Assembly (NCBI RefSeq): GCF_001411555.2
Contig: NC_049907.1
Location: 5,898,243 to 5,962,242, forward strand
Direction: 5' to 3'
Length of the DNA stretch: 64,000 bases
Source: Juglans regia
Lineage: Eukaryota; Streptophyta; Magnoliopsida; Fagales; Juglandaceae
Positions 12,011 to 22,391 of the stretch are shown here, piece after piece (position 1 is the first letter of the stretch; every line of letters starts with the position of its first letter). Made by a program: the position numbers and the translations under genes. A model generated the notes under the pieces. The model was not told the DNA's origin and did not search any database. It saw nothing but the letters and a program-made list of their open reading frames with translations.

Positions 12011-12955
12011 TTAGTGCAAAAAAGCAACAAGCTCAACCTTCTCTATGATCTGAAAAGGGCCAACATACTTCGGACTAAGCTTTCCTTTTTTACCAAAGCG
12101 CTTAATGCCTTTCATAGGAGAGACTTTAAGATAAACCCAGTCACCTACTTCAAAGGATAAGTCTCTTCTTCTTGTATCTGCATAACTCTTTTGGCGACTT
12201 TGTGCTTCCGCCATCTTAGTCCTTATAAATTGAACTTGATCATTCATTTCTTGATTTATCTCAGGCCTGATTACTTTACTCTCGCCAACTTCATCCCAAC
12301 ACAAGGGCGATCTACACTTTCTGCCATACAAAGCTTCATACGGAGCCATCTGGATGGAGGAATGGAAGCTATTATTCTAAGCAAACTCGATTAATGGCAG
12401 ATGATTCTCCCAACTTCCTTGAAATTCCATGACGCAAGACCGCAACATGTCCTCAAGAGTCTGAATAGTACGCTCTGATTGACCGTCTGTTTGAGGGTGA
12501 TATGAAGTACTAAACTTCAACTTAGTGCCTAAAGCTGCTTGCAAACTTTTCCAAAAATGGGACGTGAACCGCGGGTCCCGATCCAACACAATACTCCATG
12601 CAAACGCACCATCTCCTTGACATACAACCAAGTCACTTACCCAAAGAGTCAGTATTAATAATAGGCAAGAAATGGGCACTCTTGGTCAACCAATCAACAA
12701 TCACCTAAATTGAGTTCTTTCCACTAGGAGTCCTCAGCAAGCCCACAACAAAGTCCATAGAAATATCATCCCATTTCCACTCAGGAATAGGGAGAGGTTG
12801 AAGTCTACCTTGATGCTCAGCCTTAACTTGACAGCACGTGACACATTTCCCAATAAACATGGCGATAAATCCAACATACTCACATTAGTTCCCCAATGAC
12901 ACATCACGCCCAGTATTCCTAGGGTGACTATGTTATCCAAAATCTTATTTTCCAC
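12011..12955 (-). pseudogene. Ty3/gypsy integrase remnant
   Basis: Read right to left: a block with QPLPIPEW and [12 protein letters not shown] (start of the integrase core) near 12840-12720; the core with [11 protein letters not shown] and [14 protein letters not shown] near 12600-12480; then APYEALYGRKCRSPLCW and the C-terminal GDWVYLKVSP...LSPKYVGPF block at 12349-12011. The frame is broken several times, and the C-terminus is cut off where it meets the LTR. Integrase joins element cDNA to the genome; this one is dead. Confidence 0.85.
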
Positions 12956-15480
12956 AAGAACCTTAATACAATATCCAGTAAATTCTAATGATTAATAGCT
13001 CTTACAATAATATGCGCCAACCTCAATCAACTCCTATGCTACAACTTCTGAACTTCCATTGAATTCTACTTTTGGTAACCTAGTAGCCACTTCCAAAGTT
13101 AACCATCAATAACAAATTGCACAACCAAATGATTAATCCCCAAACACAAGTATCTTCTCAAAATTCAAGTCACCACTAATTCCTCAAAATCAGCACAATC
13201 TGAACTCCTGATTACTACAAAAATACCATACTTCTGCTGCGCACTCAGATATGCCACATGCACATGCATAAAATTTATGTCCTCATAAAACTAACACCAT
13301 TGAGTACAAGGTGGCTCCATTCCTACTAACCAAAAACTCTTATCACATTTTGGTAGAAAAGACTCTCTTTTCCAAAACCACGAGTTATAACTCAAATTCC
13401 TCGATTAAGTCCCGCAGCCTTGATCAAAATCAAATTCCATAAAATACATCCATGATCATAGACAGAAATCCAATATCAAACAACCTCAGCATCCCAAATT
13501 GAAAATAAGCAACTCAACCCAAAATACATCAATCTCATTTAAGATAAGGAACATACTTTAAAAGACTCAATTCCAACCTAGCGAACCAATAAGAGCGCCT
13601 AGAAACTTCTTCTTGACAACCTAAACCCAAAAGCTCATCACCTACATTCTGAACAACATCTAATCTAGCGGTGACTAAACTCACTACGAACCACCATTGA
13701 CTACACCAAAACATTATCAAAACCTTCTTGGTAACTCGCCCACCTATTTCTACTCCTAAAAGCTAGCATTAACACGACTAGTTCCTTCAACATCATTTCA
13801 CTATTAAACCTCAAGGCAAGCCATACTGCTCAAATCTTCAATCCACCAAAAGCCATTGCAAAGCACCCCTGGATCCTATTGTTTTATTAACCCACATACC
13901 TGACCATATTATCCACCGATGATGCCTAAACTTCAACTTCCAAGATCTTATCATACACCATACATGATGTCCCATCAATCTCTCTTCATGGTAAATAACA
14001 ATGTCCTTAATTCAACCAATTGGGTGCTCAATCTCCAAAAGAAAGTATAACCTCAAAATTAAAAAATTCCTAGGTAACCTCAAGTCACAATTAATTCCTA
14101 AAGATAATCACAACAATTATTCCCAACCATCATTCCATTGAGTAACCCACTTCGACTATACACTTCAATCAACTCACCAAAAATTTCAAGCCAAGGTCTC
14201 TTGAATTAGTACTATTGTGTCGACTCCTCTTCAACACCTACCAAAGTCACTTCCTCCAAACCAAAATGAGACTAGGACATATACTCTCCGAAATCCATTA
14301 ACACTCACCACTACTACGCATTGATCTCATGCACCCTTAGCAAAAACAAAATATGCTCCAAATGTGCAAGTGGTCCATCACTACCATTTCCATCATCTAG
14401 ACCTATATCCTCGAAATCAACAAGAATTATTTCCTAAATCCGTACCATTTATTATCCTTAAAATTGATATGGATTAAATCCTTAACCTGTCACTGTAACC
14501 TCGAGCTAGAAACAATTATTTTCCGAACTAGATCAACATCTTCAATCCCCAGAAATTACATGAACTAGATCATCACCTTCCATCTCCAAAGAAATTCTCT
14601 CTTGAAAAATTTTCATATCAGTAACTCAACTCTCATCAATCCTATTTTAATTCAGCCCTTCAACTCTGCAATTCTAAAACCTTAACCCAGATAAAAATCA
14701 TTTTCCGAAATCTTCAAGACCAATGACCTTAAATCTAAAACATTCACCTTATAAAACTTGTAAATTCTAAAACCCCAATGTTATCAAATTGCTTATCAAG
14801 GTCGGTAAGATCGAAAACTTCTAATCTAAGTAATTCCTTAATTGCTTGTTGAACCTACCACCTTAAATCCCATAAACCTATTTCCTAAAAACTATGGGGC
14901 CTCAAACCTTAGATGAACTTCTCATAAATCTAACCTTGAAATTCGTTGAACTTACAACCTCTTACCCCAAAGACTCATTTCATAAATTCTACGGAACCTA
15001 AAACCTCAATTATCCTAAGCAATTTAAAAACTATTCCCCTCCTTAGCAACAACTTGAGTTCCTACTCCCAAGAGTTCACCCAGACCATGATGTTCAAGCC
15101 TCGATATTAAACAAACCAATCACCAAGAGTTCAGGCCTATTACACCAAATGTTCAAGCCTAACAATGACATTCACAGTCGTACCATCTTCCTGCCAAAGC
15201 ACAACTCTTAACCCGCCTTACAACTCCAAACAAAACAAAACAAAACAAAACAAAATAAAATAAAATAAAATTCCATAAATAAAATAACATACGGCAAAAT
15301 GAATAAAACCAATGAAGTAGTTCACAATAAAATAATTAAAACGATAAAATAATCTACCATAAAATAAAACAAATAAAATAAAACGACATACAATAAAATA
15401 AATAAAACCAATAAAACCATACTCTAAATTAAATAATTTCAATTACAACTTTTAAAATTTCTGGTACCTCACCTAAGGGA
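12956..15480. other. G-poor, non-coding interior of the minus-strand LTR element
   Basis: About 2.5 kb lie between the integrase remnant and the primer-binding site, where gag, protease and RT should be. No reading frame of substance and no retroviral motif is visible. The + strand is strikingly poor in G and rich in A and C. The last 240 bp are runs of AAAAC/AAAAT units (15227-15420). Confidence 0.6.
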
Positions 15481-15507
15481 CATGTGGTTTTACCCAGAGC
15501 CGAACGG

Positions 15508-15520
15508 CTCTGATACCACC
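15508..15520 (-). other. Primer-binding site for initiator tRNA-Met
   Basis: On the minus strand the sequence next to the LTR reads GGTGGTATCAGAGC. It contains TGGTATCAGAGC, the complement of the 3' end of plant initiator tRNA-Met, which is the usual minus-strand DNA primer of plant LTR elements. It confirms that the right LTR is the 5' LTR. Confidence 0.9.
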
Positions 15521-17187
15521 TGTGGCGCCCCCGACCCCCTATATAGGAGAACACGGGGATCGAGACGCCCAGATGATGACAACACGTTCACGCATCCCAA
15601 CGAAAGTGCTAAGCGTGTGTACATGCAACAGTGTACAAAAACAATGCAGCGGATTAGTCAACTAAGTACCAGAATTTAAATAACATCTAAACATCAGTAG
15701 AGGTTTAAAAAGTAGTTATACAGTCATCCAAAAATAAAATATAATACAGTAAAATAAAATAAATAAGCAAGTGATCCCAGATCACTCCTCGGGCAGAGCC
15801 GTCTCCTCAGGCTCACCCTTATACTCCTCTGCATCAAAATCTGCGTTACCAAACATGGTACCGTAGGTAAGTATAAACCAAACAACCACGAGATAAAAAT
15901 GCATTAATGCAACCAACATGCATGCATATGATGAAATATGCATTATGTCCAAAACATCACTTTCCCCGAAAATGAATATTTCCAACACACGTCAAAATCC
16001 CAGTTGGCCTAAAAATATCCATAACACATTTTCCCAGAAAATGGTCACACAATTTACAAAATCCAACACACGCTATTTTCCCAGAAAATAATCCATTTTA
16101 TCGTATGCACCATGATCTCCCCTATGCATGGCCAAGCATCCTCTAAGCAACGAGCGACACCCAGTTCCGCGCCCAGTGCGTACATGGCCAAGCGTCCTCT
16201 AGTCCCCGCCAGCAGAGGGACCACGGAGTTCTTTGGAAAATACTTACAGCGCTATTTTAAAATTTCTGGAGGATCACGGAGGTGCAAGAAACGGCAACGC
16301 AACAATAAAACAGTGTCAAATGCACTGTGGCTGGGTCTCTAAGATCCACTTTTGAACGGATGCAAACGAAGACCCGAGATTGATAGGGTAAGACTTAGGA
16401 ATGTCGGTGAAGCTAGTGGTGGTGAGGGCTGGCCGTGGGTGGCGGCGCAAATGGTGGTTGAAGACTAAAAGCTCAAAACGGAAATGGAGTTGGATGTGCT
16501 TCATTGGTGACGGATCGGAGGTGGGGTTGGGTCCAATGGGTTGCTAGGAGGTCGAGGATGATGTGGTGAAGAATTGGCGGCCAATGGTGGTGCGACAGCG
16601 GCGCAGCGGCGCAAAGAGTGCCGCGGCTTGAAGAGGCTCGTGGTGGTTAACGGTGGCACGAGGAGGGCTGGAAATGGAAGGGTGGGGTCGCCGTCCAGTG
16701 GGGGAGCTAGTGTGAGGGGCAGTGTCGATCACTGCCGACTCACGGACGGAGGGAGGGAGAGAGAGTGCGTTGCTTGCGGGAAGGAACCAGGGAAAAAGAA
16801 AAGAAAAGAAGAAAAGAAAAAGGAAGAAAAGAAAAGAGGAAAGAGAAAATGTAGGGAAAGAAATGAGGTCTAATTCTCATATCTTGGGTCACAAAAATGA
16901 TCCAACGGAAACGATTTTAAAACAGCATGTGAAATAAAATTATTCAAAAAAGTGATTAAAATGAAAATAAATAATTAAACCCAACAATAAGTTAATTAAT
17001 TTGAGAAGAAATTTAAACGCATAACAATAATTAATTAGAGAAAGCACTTCAAAAATAATTTTCGTAAACTAAAAATCATAAAAATAACCCAATTAAAAGT
17101 CCAATAATTTTAAAACAAAAGAATAATTTTTGAATCAATAAAAAATAATTCCCTCATTAAAAATACACTAAAATATAGGGTTTTACA
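15521..17187 (-). repeat. Right (5') LTR, 1667 bp, with internal deletion
   Basis: It starts TGTGGCGCCC and ends TTTTACA, followed by TSD TGTTC. Compared with the left LTR it lacks about 400 bp at 16229/16230, but it retains the outer part (to 17187) that the left LTR lost. Purine-rich sequence at 16750-16870 yields a lysine-rich frame that is not a gene. The intact LTR would be about 2 kb. Confidence 0.8.
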
Positions 17188-17192
17188 TGTTC

Positions 17193-18540
17193 GATTGAAA
17201 ATTTTACGGGAATTACGTGATTATTTTATAGGTGAAGATTAATTTTTGTTCGGCATTGTTGAGGAAATTTTCAAAAGGCTAAGAAGTCCAGGTAAGCGGG
17301 GTTTCTATACTAGTCTTTGCATAAAAAGAAAGTGAAAACGAGGTTGATTTTTTTTTTAAATATGCATGTTTGTTTTGAAAGAAAAAATGTGAAACAATCT
17401 CAGTTATTTGTTTTGCATTTACTCATGAAATCTGTATAAGAATGAAGTAATTTTTGTCATGACTGGTGTAGATATGAGCTGATTTTAGCATTCTACTTTT
17501 GAACTGTGAAAAAGAGCGAATATGAGATCCAAAAAGTTTTCCTTTGATTAAATGAAGAAGTTTTGTTTCTGTTATTTGTGAATATGTGAAACGATCTAAA
17601 ACACTTCAGTAATCTGTTTTGATATAATGTGTCATCTGAAAGCCTTGACATGAATTTCTGATTCTGTATTTGAATATGATCTGGTTCTGATGATGTTTTG
17701 TTCTGTTTCTGTTAAGGTCCTGTCACGGGTGTAATGATGGTTTATAACCCTACCACGGGGGTTAAACATGGTATACGGCCCAGCCACGGATATAATGGTA
17801 GTTTATAATCCTATTACGGGGGTTAAACATGGTATATGACCCAGCCACGGGTATAATGGTGGTTTATAACCCTACCACGGGAGTTAAACATGGTATACGG
17901 CCCCATCCACGAGTATAATAGTGGTTTATAACCCTACCACGGAGGTTAAGCATGGTATCTGTCCCGATGTGATGTTTTGATATGTTATGAGGATGATGTT
18001 TCAATTTGGATATGCCAAAAGATTTTCTTTTTGGAAAAAAGTTTGTTTTCTGAAAGTTTCGCTCTGATATTTTGTAACAAGTGTTTTGTTTCTGCAATGT
18101 AAAAGCAAATGTTTTGTTCTCCATTCTGAAAGAAAATGCTTTGTTCTGCATTCTAAATGTTATAAATGCTCATATTTACATACTAGTATATGTTTTCTGC
18201 TTACTGAGTTGTTGATAACTTACCCTTTATCTCCACAATATTTTTCAGATATTTGGATATTTTTAGCTGAGGATCATATTATGAAGTTTTGGGTGAGATG
18301 ATTATAGAATGGTGGATTTAAGCATAGAGAGTTTCTATATGAGTATTGACGAAGTTTATTAAGAAATTTTATTGTGTTATGATAATTTAGCATTTTGGAA
18401 AATTGATTATATTGAAGAAATTAGTTTGAATCAAAATTCTTTATGATATTGGGGGTTTGGAGTTTTAAATTATATTATTGAAATATGAGTTTAAGTGATA
18501 AAAAGTAACTCTTTGATCCTTGCGGGACTGAAGCGTTACA
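17193..18540 (+). mobile_element. LTR fragment, TGTAAC...GTTACA family (right part)
   Basis: It continues the LTR interrupted at 10848. It contains the block GGTAAGCGGGGTTTCTATAC near 17292 that recurs near 25491 and, diverged, near 39333. It ends GACTGAAGCGTTACA at 18540, the family's 3' terminus. A 61 bp minisatellite lies inside. It stands 176 bp upstream of the CYP79 start codon. Confidence 0.75.
17714..17960. repeat. Minisatellite, four units of 61-62 bp
   Basis: The phrase CACGG(G)TATAATGGTGGTTTATAA recurs at 17724, 17785, 17846 and 17908, each time followed by CCTACCACGGGGGTTAAACATGGTAT or a close variant. Related LTRs carry the element about once (near 25918 and 39668), so it was amplified in this copy. 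Confidence 0.85.
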
Positions 18541-18716
18541 ATTACATAATGCTACAATAAAAGGAGTAAGAGTAAATACAATTGACTAACAGCCTAGACT
18601 TTCCTAGAATAGCTTGACAGTTTAATATGTAATCTCTTTTCTGATTTCCTGCAATCCTGATGTAATCTGTTTGCTGATTTCTTGCATTCCTTCTTTAATG
18701 CTTTCATTCCTTATAT
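18541..18716. promoter_or_regulatory. Sequence directly upstream of CYP79 copy 1, LTR-like
   Basis: Only 176 bp separate the LTR end at 18540 from the first ATG. The sequence holds two imperfect copies of TAATCT..TT.CTGATTTC.TGCA near 18630-18690 and TTATATATGG overlapping the ATG. The wording resembles the end of a Ty1/copia LTR (recognised from memory, not proven). Copy 2 of the gene has unrelated sequence at this position, so this is probably not the ancestral promoter. Confidence 0.45.
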
Positions 18717-20613
18717 ATGGTTCCTCAGAAAAAAATGTTGCTGATGCGTTTAACCATGATTCCTGCCTTTCCTACCATGCTCATTTTTCTTTTTCCTCTC
18801 ATATTGATCAAGTGGAAATTCCATGGAAAAAGCTGCAAGCAAACTCCAGAGCAGCTTCCACCGGGCCCAACTCCGTGGCCAATAGTTGGAAACCTCCCAG
18901 AACTGTGGAGGAATAAGCCAGCATTTCGGTGGATAGATGGCCTTCTGGAATCACTCAATACGGAAATCGCTTGTATACGTCTAGGAGGTGTTCATGTTAT
19001 TCCGGTAACTTCACCGGAACTTGCCCGGGAGTTCTTGAAAAAACACGATATCGTGTTTGCATCAAGACCTCTTTTTTTGTCGAGTAAATATGCTACTCGC
19101 GGCTTTAAGTCGATAGCTTTGGTGCCGTGGGGAGATCAATGGAAGAAGATGAAAAAATTGGTGGCTTCTGAGATAATTAACTCAAAAACAACTCGGTGGC
19201 TACTCAATAAAAGGACCGAAGAAGCTGATAATCTTGTTCGTTTCATTTATAATCAATGTAAGAATGCTGCGATTGACGGCCTTCCTGATGATCAGTCAAT
19301 TAGTGGTTCAGTTGTGGACGTGAGACTTGTTGCACGTCATTACTGTGGAAATGTCATTAGGAAGATGATATTCAACAGAAGGTACTTTGGCAAAGGAAAG
19401 AAGGATGGAGGACCTGGAGTTGAGGAAGAACAACACATTGAATCACTTTTCACCATACTCGCCCATCTTAATGCATTTGCTTTATCGGATTACTTGCCAT
19501 GCTTAACAGCACTAGATTTAGATGGTCATGGGAAGATTGTAAGTGAGGCTATGAAGATCGTTACGAGTTATGAAGATCCGGTCGTCGATGAGAGACTACG
19601 GCAATGGAGAGACGGGGAGAAGACCGAGGCCGAGGACTTGCTCGACGCTTTCATTTTGGCAAAGGATTCGAATGGGAAAGCAGCTTTTTCAGTGGAAGAG
19701 ATCAAAGCTGAAATCACGGCAAGATAAAAATTAAATATTAATAATAATACCTAATACCATGCATGCATTTTAATATATAACATTGCAAAATATTTCACGT
19801 CTTTCACAAACCCTAGATAGTGTTTTTCTCTCCTATTCTAAATATCCTGATAACTAATATTAGTTTTGTAGAAAATATTTAAATTTAAATAAATGAAGTT
19901 TTCAATAATTAACATCTATTAATCACTTACTTGAATTGTTTTCAATCATGTGCGTGCAGGAACTGATGCTTGCAACAGTGGACAATCCTTCCAACTGCAT
20001 AGAGTGGACACTAGCAGAAATGCTCAACCAACCGGAGCTCCTCCAAAAAGCTGTAGAAGAAATTGACAGGGTAGTGGGAAAGAAGAGATGGGTTGAAGAA
20101 TCCGATATTCCACAGCTCAATTATGTCAAGGCTTGTGCAAGGGAAGGTTTCCGGCTTCACCCAGTTGCACCATTTAACCTCCCCCATGTCTCAATGCAAG
20201 ACGCGACTGTGGCTGGCTATTTCATCCCGAAAGGAAGTCATGTCATCTTGAGCCGATATGGTCTCGGACGCAACCCTCGCGTTTGGAAAGAACCCTTGAG
20301 GTTCAAACCAGATCGACATCTGAAGAAGAAGGAGGATGGATCGTCGATGGCCGATGATCAGGAGGTGGAACTTGCAGAGCATGAGCTGCGCTTCATTTCG
20401 TTCAGTACGGGAAGGCGGGGTTGCATGGGCATCGCACTCGGCTCAGCCATTACTGTGATGCTTTTGGCAAGGCTTCTTCAAGGATTTTCATGGAGTTTGC
20501 CGCCAAACCAAGAGGAGATTGACCTCTCTGAGTCCATGGATGAACTTTTCATGGCCAAACCCTTACGTGCACATGCAAACCCGCGTCTGGCGGCTTCACT
20601 TTATCCCGCTTAA
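18717..20613 (+). CDS. Cytochrome P450, CYP79 type (amino-acid N-hydroxylase), two exons
   Basis: Exon 1 is 18717-19718 (334 codons) and exon 2 is 19960-20613 (217 codons plus stop): 551 residues, the usual CYP79 size. CYP79 enzymes of the ER convert an amino acid to its aldoxime, the first step to cyanogenic glucosides, glucosinolates or volatile oximes and nitriles. Visible features are a hydrophobic anchor at about residues 13-31, LPPGPTPWP at 47-55, the CYP79-specific I-helix DNPSN at 342-346 in place of AGxDT, ExxR (EGFR) at 396-399, FKPDRH ending at 454, and the heme loop FSTGRRGC with Cys 489. The C-helix reads WKKMK where WxxxR is usual. The substrate cannot be told from sequence. Later in-frame starts (M7 at 18735, M10) are possible; frames in the pseudogene suggest M7 may be the real one. 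Confidence 0.9.
19719..19959 (+). other. Phase 0 GC-AG intron of CYP79 copy 1
   Basis: The conserved junction [16 protein letters not shown] requires a donor ACG/GCAAGA and an acceptor GTGCAG/GAACTG. No GT donor would keep the conserved frame. The frame runs to a stop 12 bp into the intron if unspliced. The duplicate copy has the same GC donor (59539), so the feature predates the duplication. The position matches the single intron common in CYP79 genes. Confidence 0.8.
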
Positions 20614-21241
20614 TAATAATTATCTGGAAGAGTAGTTCTGTTTATGAGCCAGGGTAGAGAACAGTACGTCGTATACGTACCATTGACATGTCATTGGTAT
20701 TGAAGTTGTGTTTTATACCCCGACTACAAATAGAATTCTTCTACTCAGAAGACTAATTCGATGCAGTACTTGAGACTTGAGATTTCAGTTGGAAAGTTGT
20801 ATCCGTGCCTACAATATACTCTTGTGTTTGGCAAACAAGCGCTAATCATCAGTAATTTGCTGTACGTACGTATACGTCCTTGCAATGTATGCAGTAATCA
20901 ATAAAAATATGTCTTATCAATATTTCACTTCATGTTTCGTGAGAAGACACGATCGAGAAACTGCATGTTGATCAATATGATCATTTGATTGAGTACTATT
21001 TATGATTTAGAGAAGTCCATGGATGATTGTTACAAGAAAAAAACACTAATTCGAAATCAGATATTTGCGATGAAGATGAGTTCATTTTTTTAGTTATGGT
21101 TAAAGCGAAAGTATATATAAAATCAAAAACATCAAAGAACCCCCCAAGTTAATGACTAAGCTGGAAGGTGAGGAATAAAGACACGACAACCACTTTCTTA
21201 CAATTGATGACGGAATCAATGACTGGAAAATAAAAAATTGC
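20614..21241 (+). other. 3' flank of CYP79 copy 1 with poly(A) signal
   Basis: AATAAA occurs at 20900-20905, about 290 bp after the stop. The whole stretch is shared with 62847-63478 downstream of the second copy, with small insertions and deletions, and so belongs to the segmental duplication. No further gene is seen. Confidence 0.6.
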
Positions 21242-22391
21242 ATTCACTACAATAGAAACCCTCTTTAGGGTGGGATTTCGTCCCAAAGACATTAGGGATG
21301 AAAATTTTTTGTCCATAATTCCTCACAATAGGTATGTTGCGAAAGACAATCTGGGACGAGAAAAAAAATTTTGTCATAGAAAATATATTTTGGGATGAAA
21401 TTTTCTTGACCCGTTCAAAATTCGTTCGAATGGGAAAAGTTTTTGGGAAGAAGTCATTTCATCCCTAACAAGCATTCGAACGACCAACTTTCATTCAAAC
21501 ATCGAATAATATTGTTCGAACTGTTATGATATGAGACTAGTATTCTAACACTTTAGTTACGTTCGAAAGGGATGTGAGGTCGTTTGAATATTGAAGACAT
21601 GATTGTTCAAATAAAATTGACGTCCGTTCGAATGTCAAGACCATATATATAATGGCTCGAAGGTGTTCAGTTACTGTTCGAATAACAAAGTTTCTAATTC
21701 GAACGTTTGAGTAAATATTATAATCTTTCAAACGATGTGACGTAAATGTTTCGGATGTATAGCCTTTTCGTCGAACGTAATCGAGTAATGCTATTGCTGT
21801 TCGAATAGAAGTGATTAGATTTCGAATGCTTTTTTATACCTGTTCAGATGAGTCTTCGAAGTTGGATTTGATCCGTTCGAATATTGAACTTATGTGGTTC
21901 AAACAATTTCTATTACGGTTCGAACTTTATTTTGGTCAAAATATTTACATTTGAATAGAAGTCGCTTCGTCCGATTAAAAATTCAAATGGGATGACGACT
22001 TGTAGTTCTAACTGATATCGTAACCGTTCGAACATCCAATGTTAACACTATATCATTCGAATAACGATTAAGCTATTCTGAACAAAAAATGTTGTACGCG
22101 TTCAAACAAATGAAGTTCATTTTCAACAGTAGGCATAAAACAAGAAATTCAAACATAATATATAATCCAACAAAAATTTTCTCGCCAAAATGTTTTCGTT
22201 CAAACGAAATTTTTTTGGTTCCAACAACATCCAATACATCACGCCCAAACTATATACAATTCTCTCTCCAAAATGTCCATTCGAATTACAATTATATGTT
22301 TGAATAGAAATTTATATTAGTTCGAATGGTGTACCATCAGTTCAAATAGTAAATTTGTTTGGGGACATACATTTTCGTCCCAAATTCTTCC

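Larger units (their letters stand above)
10854..17187 (-). mobile_element. Ty3/gypsy LTR retrotransposon, minus strand, internally deleted
   Basis: Direct repeats begin TGTGGCGCCC at 10854 and 15521 (read on +). A primer-binding site lies beside the right LTR, integrase remnants lie inside, and a 5 bp TSD (TGTTC) flanks the whole. On the minus strand the LTR runs from TGTAAAACCC to GGGCGCCACA. The two LTRs each lack a different part. The pol reading is confined to 12011-12955, and most of the interior (about 12960-15480) has no gag or RT. It was inserted into a TGTAAC-family LTR. Confidence 0.85.

Noticed and set aside
16574..16937. Lysine/arginine-rich frames
   Set aside because: They result from a purine-rich tract within the right LTR of the minus-strand element.
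17714..17960. CRISPR-like array
   Set aside because: The units are contiguous 61 bp copies without unique spacers, in a plant LTR. It is a minisatellite.
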